Under the pieces are notes generated by a model, which searched no databases, had not been told where the DNA came from, and saw nothing but the letters and a program-made list of their open reading frames with translations. From Muribaculaceae bacterium (lineage in GTDB: Bacteria > Bacteroidota > Bacteroidia > Bacteroidales > Muribaculaceae), in assembly GCA_009775375.1 (NCBI GenBank), contig VSPO01000072.1, forward strand, positions 1-17,002: 17,002 bases of DNA, written 5' to 3'. Positions 1 through 6,122 of this stretch are shown piece after piece. The translations under genes and the position numbers were made by a program. Position 1 is the first letter of the stretch. The number at the start of each line of letters is the position of its first letter.

Positions 1-77
1 GGCAAAGTTAACACTTTCCCTTGAATCTACATCATTTAGGCTCCATAACGTTGCACTTCGTTTTGGAATCTACATTT

Positions 78-169
78 CTATTTCCAAGAATGGCTGATTT
101 CTATTTCCAAGAATGGCTGATTTTCATTTCCAAGAATGGCCGGTTTTCATTTCCAAGTTTGGCCGTAAA
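78..169. repeat. 23-bp tandem repeat, four copies
   Basis: Four head-to-tail units occupy 78-100, 101-123, 124-146 and 147-169, with an exact 23-bp period. Units 1 and 2 are identical. Unit 3 differs at a few pyrimidine/purine transitions and unit 4 is the most diverged, with TTTGG replacing AATGG. The shared core is TTTCCAAGAATGGC at 81-94, 104-117 and 127-140, and in altered form at 150-163. The period is not a multiple of three, so the array does not encode a repeated peptide in one frame. The first unit overlaps the end of an open frame that runs in from the window edge, so the array may be an expansion of a gene's 3' end. I do not recognise the unit. Confidence 0.9.
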
Positions 170-185
170 TTGCAGCCATTCTTGG
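130..185. repeat. Inverted copy of the tandem-repeat core
   Basis: GCCATTCTTGG at 175-185 is the exact reverse complement of CCAAGAATGGC at 130-140 in the third tandem unit. The two could form an 11-bp stem enclosing the fourth, diverged unit. No T-rich tail follows, so I do not call it a terminator. Confidence 0.75.
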
Positions 186-234
186 ATGCAGGCTCTTACA
201 TGATTGCCCGAGTTGGATACATAGGGATATGTCG

Positions 235-411
235 TCAAAGAATCCCCAATGTTTCTGTTACTTCTGATTTTATGTCTTTATTTATCTGCTTGGTGAGTTC
301 TTTGAAGGCGCAGGCTAGGAGATTAGCACTCCATGATTCAGATGGTTTAAACTATCCGAGGCGGTATTCGGTTATTTTAGAAGAGGTAATTACTAAATGC
401 GTATCTGGCAT
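235..411 (-). pseudogene. Possible decayed gene 3' fragment with in-frame TAG
   Basis: Read on the minus strand from the ATG at 411-409, one frame runs 19 codons to an in-frame TAG at 352-354, then 38 codons to a TGA at 235-237. The second half reads like a real amphipathic protein end, with runs such as ACAFKELTKQINKDIKSEV and a final TLGIL. Both halves lie in the same phase, so a single nonsense mutation would explain the break. I do not recognise the family; the C-terminus of a transposase or similar accessory protein is only a guess. The fragment is short and could be chance coding. Confidence 0.3.
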
Positions 412-470
412 TTGATTTCCAAGTATAAGGAAATGAGAATGCAGACATGGAAATATAATGACGTATTGTT

Positions 471-1520
471 ATGAAGACTGATTCCGATATGATTAATGAA
501 GGCACTCCCAATAAATACTCGTCCACTGTAACACCTACTCCGAATGCCAATTCGTATAAAATGGCTAAAGGTAAAGACTTTGGTAATGCTTCAGCGGCTG
601 TTGGTAAGCCGTCGAAGGGGAATTTCCTTTGGGGAAGCGCGTGCATATTGATTGCTACGATATTTTGGGCCGTCAATATTCCTGTGGTTAAGGCCTTGGT
701 GCCGGAGTATATGGACTCGAATGCTGTCACGGCAATACGTCTTATAGGAGGATGCGTCCTCTTCTGGATAACGTCTTTGTTTCTGAAGACCGAGAAAATC
801 GACCGGGGGGATTGGGTGAAACTGATAGCCGGCGGAGCCGTGGGGCTATTCCTGTTCATCTTCCTGCTCAATCTGTCGCTGAAATATGCCAATCCTATTG
901 ATGTCTCCATTATCATGACGCTCCCTCCGGTTTTTGTCATTCTTATAGGGGTGATATTTCAGAAAAACAGACCCTCGTTGTTGGAATATATCGGTATTGT
1001 AGTGGCATTTGCCGGGGCGGTGGTTGTCATATTGAGAGGAAGCACCGGAAAGAGCGGGAGCGACAATCTTCTCGGCGAACTTATTGCCCTTGCCTCTACG
1101 CTTTGCTATTCTGTCTATCTTGTAGTGACTGAGAAACCAAGCCGGAAATACCGACCCGTGTCGATGCTTAGATGGACGTTCCTGTTCGCAGCTATCCCGT
1201 CGTTGTTACTGTTGGGGTCGTTTGAGGACTTCCATCTCTTTCAGACACATAATACTGCACCATGGATAGAATCATTGTTCATACTGATATGCCCGAGTTT
1301 TCTTGCATATTTCTTCCTAAGCCCTGCGTTGAAATCAATCGGATCCGAACTCGTCTCCATTTATCAGTATCTATTGCCTGTCTTCGCGACGATAGCGAGT
1401 GTATTGATGGGTCTGGACAAACTTCATTGGCTGCAGGTCGTTGCGATGCTTATAATCATCGCCGGAATGCTCTTGACCAACATAGCCAAACGTCGCCGCC
1501 AGCGACCGCAATCTGCCTGA
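471..1520 (+). CDS. DMT-superfamily (EamA) transporter
   Basis: This is an inner-membrane protein of the drug/metabolite transporter superfamily. It shows the usual two-EamA-domain arrangement, about residues 50-190 and 200-340, with roughly ten hydrophobic segments. Typical phrases include the first-helix ATIFWAVNIPVVKAL, a GRS/GST-type turn after helix 5 (VVVILRGS), and the second-half ALASTLCYSVYLVVTEKP and GSELVSIYQYLLPVFATIAS, where members often carry a conserved proline. The protein ends in a short basic tail (KRRRQRPQ). Substrate cannot be told from sequence; relatives export amino acids or metabolites. The ATG at 471 leaves about 45 polar residues before the first helix, which is long for the family, so ATG 561 (MAKGKDF) is a plausible alternative. 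Neither start has a clear Shine-Dalgarno site, as usual in Bacteroidetes. It stands alone on the plus strand, ending at the shared terminator. Confidence 0.9.
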   Translation: MKTDSDMINEGTPNKYSSTVTPTPNANSYKMAKGKDFGNASAAVGKPSKGNFLWGSACILIATIFWAVNIPVVKALVPEYMDSNAVTAIRLIGGCVLFWITSLFLKTEKIDRGDWVKLIAGGAVGLFLFIFLLNLSLKYANPIDVSIIMTLPPVFVILIGVIFQKNRPSLLEYIGIVVAFAGAVVVILRGSTGKSGSDNLLGELIALASTLCYSVYLVVTEKPSRKYRPVSMLRWTFLFAAIPSLLLLGSFEDFHLFQTHNTAPWIESLFILICPSFLAYFFLSPALKSIGSELVSIYQYLLPVFATIASVLMGLDKLHWLQVVAMLIIIAGMLLTNIAKRRRQRPQSA

Positions 1521-1590
1521 ACAAACGCTCCAAAGGGACTATAAAATATGGGGGGCACGTAGTATTGTCGGGATTCCTGTACTAAAAATA

Positions 1591-1639
1591 AAATGCCAAC
1601 AACGGTTGCGGCGGATTACCGATTCCGTTACTGGCATTT
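1591..1639. terminator. Bidirectional terminator between eamA and slyD
   Basis: An outer stem AAATGCCA (1591-1598) pairs with TGGCATTT (1632-1639). After a symmetric AC/AC internal loop it continues as AACGG paired with CCGTT, around a GC-rich apex with CGG-ATTA-CCG. Both flanks are T-rich in the reading direction (TTTCTTAATTT on plus, TTTTATTTTTAG on minus). It therefore fits as the shared terminator of two convergent genes. Confidence 0.8.
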
Positions 1640-1725
1640 CTTAATTTGTGGGCCCTTGTTGCTTGTTTTCCATTGATGGCGTATGGATTGCGCCTCAAAA
1701 GATAGTTGAGCGGTTTGCATAGTTG

Positions 1726-2325
1726 TTAAGAGCAGGAGCATGAGCCACAGCAGTCTTTGCTGTCGCCCTCCGATCCGCCGCAGCCGTCGCCGCAGTCTCC
1801 ACCGTGGCATCCTCCACCTCCGCAACCGCCACATCCGTGTTGCGGCTGAAGCTCTTCGGGAGTGGCGTCGCGTACCTCCTCCACCGTGCCCTCATAGCGC
1901 ACGGTCATGCCAGCGAAAGGATGGTTGAAATCCATCTTGATTCTGTCGCCGACTTCCTTCACGACACCCTGCACACGATAGCCCTCGGCCGTCATCATCG
2001 GAAGAACGGCTCCGACCTGCACTTCATCAGCCAATTCTCCGTCGCGCATGAAGATGTCGCGGTCGAGAGTCAGGAGATATTCATCATTGCGCTGGCCGAA
2101 TGCCGCCTCAGGAGGAAGGGTGACCTCAAATTTGTCGCCTTTCCCAAGATCTTTCATGGCCTCGATAAGACCGGGCACTATCTCATGGCTCACGCCATAG
2201 ACCATCACGTCGGGATTCTTGACGGGAGCCTCGAAGAGCATCTCTCCCGTGGCGTCGTTATAGAGCTTGTAGGAATAGGCCACGAATTTTCCGGGGCCTA
2301 CTGTTTCTTTCTTTTTTTCAGACAT
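1726..2325 (-). CDS. slyD: SlyD-type FKBP peptidyl-prolyl isomerase
   Basis: This is a cytosolic peptidyl-prolyl cis-trans isomerase and chaperone of the SlyD branch. The N-terminal FKBP half carries a VxGVSHEIVPGLIEAMKDLGKGDKF stretch around residues 43-66, in place of the family's G-x-x-x-L-x-P-G-x-E/L-x-A-L-x-G-M pattern. An insert-in-flap chaperone domain follows at about 70-125, and the FKBP fold resumes with DFNHPFAGMTVRYEGTV. From about residue 161 the protein ends in a Gly/Cys/His-rich tail with nine cysteines (for example HGCGGCGGGGCHGGDC), as in metal-binding SlyD, where such tails bind nickel or zinc. No signal peptide is seen. It follows the DUF4919 gene by 65 bp and is the last gene before the shared terminator. 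Confidence 0.93.
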   Translation of the reverse strand: MSEKKKETVGPGKFVAYSYKLYNDATGEMLFEAPVKNPDVMVYGVSHEIVPGLIEAMKDLGKGDKFEVTLPPEAAFGQRNDEYLLTLDRDIFMRDGELADEVQVGAVLPMMTAEGYRVQGVVKEVGDRIKMDFNHPFAGMTVRYEGTVEEVRDATPEELQPQHGCGGCGGGGCHGGDCGDGCGGSEGDSKDCCGSCSCS

Positions 2326-2390
2326 ATTAGTATTTGATTATTTGATTCAATTGTATTGTGTTGTGATGATTTGTGGCGGCATTTTGAATG

Positions 2391-3191
2391 TCATTCCGCC
2401 GGAATATCATCGGAAGTCTCAGGATGCTTGCGTTCATATTCCTTCTGGAGAACCTCTACGTTGAAATAGAATCCCGAGGCTACCTTGTCTTTGAGCCTTT
2501 TCTTCGTCTCCGGGTCGGGGGAAACGGTCAGATAGTCGATTCCCGGATCTATATAGGAAGCGTCGGTGGCTTCATAACCGAGAAGCTGCACCATATCGTA
2601 TTCATGCATAGGATAAATGACATACCAGGCATTCTCTACATCCTCGCCCGTGCCGGTGCTCTTGATCGCGCCGAGCAGATGCTCCAGACGGTATTCCCAG
2701 ATTTTCGCGCTCATATCCTTGCGCTTCTCCTTGAGAACATGCACGAGAAACGACATCTGACGCAGGTCGAAAGGATTGTCGCGCAGCGACAATTCGGCAT
2801 ATTTGCGGATAGTGTCGATCTCCTCCTTCGTATGGGTCGCTTTCATGCGGAGTTCGTCAGTGACGCCGGAGTATGGCGATGTGCGGTAGGGGTCATAATC
2901 CTCCTGAAACATATATCCGAGATAGAAATTCCTGTATTCCTCATTGGTCATGGTCGTGTCGTTGCGGGTGAACTTGGCCATTAATTTGGGAAAATAGAAA
3001 GGACTCGCAGGGTCGAGTGTCTGCGTGCGGATTTTTTCCAGGTCGGGTTTTTCCACCGTGATTTTACGTTTGCTTGCGGCTGCGGCTGATGGCGCTGAGG
3101 TCTGGGCATCGGCCAGCACTGCCGACAGCGACAGAATCGCCACTGCCGCCGCCCCTATGTATTTTTTTGCGTTTCGAAACATCTTGTTCAT
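2391..3191 (-). CDS. DUF4919-like exported protein
   Basis: A 266-residue protein with a clear N-terminal signal peptide: basic MNKMFRNAKK, hydrophobic core to about residue 26, and likely signal peptidase I cleavage after ADA at about 29. The mature part is soluble, charged and mostly helical, with phrases such as EEYRNFYLGYMFQEDYDPYR and ENAWYVIYPMHEYDMVQLLG. These resemble the Bacteroidetes DUF4919 family as I remember it. No catalytic residues are known to me for this family, so I assign no function beyond probable periplasmic location; there is no lipobox cysteine. ATG 3182 (fourth codon) is an alternative start that would keep the signal peptide. It lies 69 bp downstream of the small membrane-protein gene and 65 bp upstream of slyD, consistent with a loose operon. 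Confidence 0.75.
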   Translation of the reverse strand: MNKMFRNAKKYIGAAAVAILSLSAVLADAQTSAPSAAAASKRKITVEKPDLEKIRTQTLDPASPFYFPKLMAKFTRNDTTMTNEEYRNFYLGYMFQEDYDPYRTSPYSGVTDELRMKATHTKEEIDTIRKYAELSLRDNPFDLRQMSFLVHVLKEKRKDMSAKIWEYRLEHLLGAIKSTGTGEDVENAWYVIYPMHEYDMVQLLGYEATDASYIDPGIDYLTVSPDPETKKRLKDKVASGFYFNVEVLQKEYERKHPETSDDIPAE

Positions 3192-3260
3192 AACTCTTAG
3201 AGTGTGTTGTCTGGGAGAGAGTTGTGTCGTTGGAGAGATTTGATGTCAGCGTGCCTTGGT

Positions 3261-3806
3261 TTAATTCGTCGCGAAATGCCTCGTGGCGATAATGAGGACG
3301 AGCACCACTCCGATTTGCATTACGGTGATGGCCGTCGGGAATCCTTTGGCGAGCAGATACTTGAAGAAATGCCCGGAGCCGATTCCAGTTGGGATGCCTT
3401 CAGGAGTGCGGGAATAAAGGAGGAATCCGAGGAAAGTGCCTGCGACGGTCGCCACGATCATGATTCCGTAGAGCATGGAAGGGAGGGAAGCAAAGGAGTA
3501 TCCCAGCAATCCGACGGCCATTCCTGCCAAAGCACCGATTGCCATATATCCCTCTCCCCGTGATGATTGCCTGAGCGGCAGGGGCTGGAGAATAGTGGCG
3601 GTCATGACCAAGATTGTCATGCATAGCCATCCCATAAGGATAGTGTTGTTGACGGGCACTATGGGAAGCCCGTCGGCAGTGCGGGCGAAGCTGATGGCGA
3701 GCATTCCCAGATAGGCCGATGCGGGGGCGAGAAGCTGCCTGCGGAAAAGAAACAGAAGCGACCCGATGAAGAGGATGACTGATATGACAATTAAGAATTC
3801 CGACAT
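3261..3806 (-). CDS. Unrecognised small polytopic membrane protein
   Basis: A 181-residue, strongly hydrophobic protein that I do not recognise. About six membrane segments are visible, near residues 3-22, 28-44, 53-74, 87-106, 109-131 and 157-176, with a short polar loop between segments 3 and 4 (LPLRQSSRGEG) and a larger one between 5 and 6 (YSRTPEGIPTGIGSGHFFK). There is no signal peptide separate from the first helix and no enzymatic motif that I can name. The start ATG at 3806 is the only reasonable one at the N-terminus. It lies 108 bp after pgpH and 69 bp before the DUF4919 gene. Codon choice looks like that of the neighbours, so there is no sign of recent transfer. Confidence 0.8.
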   Translation of the reverse strand: MSEFLIVISVILFIGSLLFLFRRQLLAPASAYLGMLAISFARTADGLPIVPVNNTILMGWLCMTILVMTATILQPLPLRQSSRGEGYMAIGALAGMAVGLLGYSFASLPSMLYGIMIVATVAGTFLGFLLYSRTPEGIPTGIGSGHFFKYLLAKGFPTAITVMQIGVVLVLIIATRHFATN

Positions 3807-3914
3807 ATTAAAAAATCAAAAGAGTGTGTTTAAATTTAACGCACATCGTTGGAGGGAGTGATAATGACATTTGCCATACTATATGACAACCTGATGCCGT
3901 CATAAGTTTAACGC

Positions 3915-6068
3915 TCAACCGGCATTCTCAGTTTTATGCCCATCCTTATTGACAGGTTCCGCTTCCGCCTCATGAGACTGAGCCTCGGCTGTGGCGGTCG
4001 ACTTGTTCATCTCGGGGTATACCACCCTTGAATGATAGATTGTCGACAGGCGTTTTTTGAAGGTGTCCTTCACGGTCTCTATGTCGCGAAGCGAAATGGG
4101 AGCCTCCTTTAAAAGGCCGTCGGCTATCTGGCTGTCGATAATCTTGTCTACGAGAGCACCGATAGCTTCGGGCGTGAATGTCTTCAGGCTTCTTGACGCT
4201 GCTTCCACGGAGTCTGCCATCATGAGTATGGCGGTCTCTTTAGTGCGTGGATTCGGGCCGGGATATTGGAAATTCGCTTTGTCGATTACTTTGTCGGGAT
4301 TCTCATTGACGGCTGTGTTGTAGAAATATTTGGTGATTCCCTTGCCATGATGCTCGGAGATGAACGACCGGATCACCATCGGAAGCTTCTCCTTGGCGGC
4401 TATGGCCAGTCCGTCGGTCACGTGGGAGATAATCTTGTGGGCGCTTGTCTCCGGGTCCAGTCCGGCGTGGGGATTGACTCCGTGCTGGTTTTCGGTGAAG
4501 AAAATCGGGCTCTTCATCTTTCCTATGTCGTGGTAGAGGGCTCCAGTCCTGACCAGGGTGGTGTTGGCCCCGATAGCTCGGGCCGCCTCGGCAGCAAGGG
4601 TGGAGACCTGCATGGAATGCTGAAACGTGCCGGGGGCTTCCTCGGCGAGCTGCCGGAGCAACGGGCTGTTGATGTCGCTAAGCTCCACGAGGGTCACGGT
4701 GGAAGTGAATCCGAATATCTTCTCAATCACAAGGATAAGGATATAAGCGAAAGAGAGAATCACGGAATTGACAGCAAACATCCCGAGTATCTTTGGGGAG
4801 AAATTGGAGAGGTTGCCCTCCGTCAGCAGGCACATGGCGAAATAGCTGACCGTGTAGGCCGCGAATGAGACTATGGCCGTGCGCAACAGCTGCGATCGCC
4901 TGCTAAGCTGGCGTATGCTGAACGTAGCGGTCAGGCCTACACACAACTCCATGAATATGAACTGAAACTGGTAGATGGCCACGAGGGAAGAGATCAGTAT
5001 CGTGGTGATCAAAGCGAAGATGGCAGTCCGGGAATCGAAGAAGACGAGAATGATGACCGGGACGGCTGCAAACGGGACAAGGTAGATGCCGTTAGCCACA
5101 TACTCAAACATCGCTATGGAGAACACGACGAAAAGCGTGATGAACGACATAAGGAACATCATTTGCCTGACGTTGGAGAAGAAACGTGAGCGGTAGAGGC
5201 TCATGAAGCTATACAGCAGGATGTAGACAATGATGATATAGAGAGCCTGGCCAAGAATGAAATACGTGTGATTGCCCGAATGCCCCTGTCGCTTGTTCAT
5301 CATCTCGATGTAGGTGTTGAGATTGGTGAATATCTGAGGGGTGATTATCTCTCCTCTGTCTACGATGCGTTGTCCTTTTTTGATGACCCCCATCGCTCCG
5401 GTCACGTTCAGGTATTCCTGGCTCCGGTATTTGTAGTCGGTCGCCGTGTCGATGACGATATTGGGGGCGAGACACATGTTGAGTGCTTTCCCGATTTCGG
5501 GAGAGAGTCGCTGGCTGTCGGGAGAGAAAGTGGCATTGTAGACGGAATCAATCCTTGCGAATGCCCTTGCCGGCGAGAGCATTCCGGCTGCGTTGACCGA
5601 CACCACTGTCCTCGACTTCTCCGGGGAATTGCCGGGTTCGGAGTCCACGAGCCGCAGAGCGTGGTCGCCTCTCGACGCTACGTTTTCAAAGAGCTTGGAA
5701 TCAAGCACGCCGTCGTTGAAGGTCTCTTTCAGCAGCTTCTTCAGAAGCGTCCGCTCTTGGGATGAGGAATGCGGCTCCACCAGATGGGAGAATCGCTCGA
5801 TATTTTCCTTTTCTGTCTTATAGTCGCGTTTGACGAACGGGACGAAGACCCGGTTGATGCTGTCGCGCATTTTCCTTGCCGAAGCGGAGTCGCGCAGAAT
5901 AGGGGTGTCGAAGTCCGCCGTAAGCAATGGATATTTCCAGGGTTGGTTTTCCTCAAAAGAGAAACTTTGATGGTCGGCTCTTGGGAGAATAAGGATAATG
6001 ACTGCCACAGATATTATGGCGAGTCCGAATCGGATGAGATTGAGTTGTGAGAAAATTTTATTCCACAT
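3915..6068 (-). CDS. pgpH: 7TM-HD (PgpH-type) cyclic dinucleotide phosphodiesterase
   Basis: A 717-residue inner-membrane protein with the full 7TM-HD architecture. One N-terminal helix (residues about 12-30) is followed by a long extracytoplasmic domain (about 35-275, 7TMR-HDED type). A block of roughly seven helices spans about 285-480, and a cytoplasmic HD phosphohydrolase domain spans about 485-690. Metal-binding residues are visible: FQHS before the HD, HDIGK with the HD pair at about 513-514, SEHHGKG, and ADSVEA near the domain end. The C-terminal tail is Ala/Glu-rich and probably disordered. In Firmicutes, PgpH cleaves c-di-AMP to pApA and is inhibited by (p)ppGpp; substrate here is inferred by family. 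It starts 54 bp after the spoT stop, suggesting co-transcription. An inverted repeat (TATGAC/GTCATA, 3882-3904) lies just past its stop without a T-tract. Confidence 0.92.
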   Translation of the reverse strand: MWNKIFSQLNLIRFGLAIISVAVIILILPRADHQSFSFEENQPWKYPLLTADFDTPILRDSASARKMRDSINRVFVPFVKRDYKTEKENIERFSHLVEPHSSSQERTLLKKLLKETFNDGVLDSKLFENVASRGDHALRLVDSEPGNSPEKSRTVVSVNAAGMLSPARAFARIDSVYNATFSPDSQRLSPEIGKALNMCLAPNIVIDTATDYKYRSQEYLNVTGAMGVIKKGQRIVDRGEIITPQIFTNLNTYIEMMNKRQGHSGNHTYFILGQALYIIIVYILLYSFMSLYRSRFFSNVRQMMFLMSFITLFVVFSIAMFEYVANGIYLVPFAAVPVIILVFFDSRTAIFALITTILISSLVAIYQFQFIFMELCVGLTATFSIRQLSRRSQLLRTAIVSFAAYTVSYFAMCLLTEGNLSNFSPKILGMFAVNSVILSFAYILILVIEKIFGFTSTVTLVELSDINSPLLRQLAEEAPGTFQHSMQVSTLAAEAARAIGANTTLVRTGALYHDIGKMKSPIFFTENQHGVNPHAGLDPETSAHKIISHVTDGLAIAAKEKLPMVIRSFISEHHGKGITKYFYNTAVNENPDKVIDKANFQYPGPNPRTKETAILMMADSVEAASRSLKTFTPEAIGALVDKIIDSQIADGLLKEAPISLRDIETVKDTFKKRLSTIYHSRVVYPEMNKSTATAEAQSHEAEAEPVNKDGHKTENAG

Positions 6069-6122
6069 AATGCATTATAAATATGCGCTTGCGTCGCGTC
6101 GCCCGAATGGCCCCGGCCATGC

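Larger units (their letters stand above)
1..470. other. Gene-poor AT-rich left edge with repeats and a decayed frame
   Basis: I find no intact gene in this 470-bp stretch. It holds the 23-bp tandem array at 78-169, an inverted copy of its core at 175-185, and a broken minus-strand reading frame at 235-411. A plus-strand frame starting at base 2 is open from the window edge to a TGA at 95-97. It would encode about 31 residues ending in I-S-K-N-G, so it could be the 3' end of a gene lying outside the window, but 31 codons is too short to be sure. A partial match to the repeat core (ATTTCCAAG) recurs at about 414-422. The stretch looks like decayed or rearranged DNA beside the transporter gene; that reading is inference. 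Confidence 0.6.

Noticed and set aside
78..185. CRISPR array
   Set aside because: The units abut with no spacers of unique sequence, the period is 23 bp, and no cas genes are present.
452..457. TATAAT upstream of the DMT transporter as a promoter
   Set aside because: Bacteroidetes primary sigma factor uses TAnnTTTG rather than TATAAT, and no matching upstream element is seen.
377..940. 187-codon minus-strand open frame
   Set aside because: It lies antisense to the well-supported DMT transporter and its translation has no recognisable fold; it is a shadow.
6107..6120. ATGGCC-CC-GGCCAT hairpin between spoT and pgpH as a terminator
   Set aside because: It has a very tight loop and no T-tract on the minus strand; at most a weak pause or RNA-stability element.
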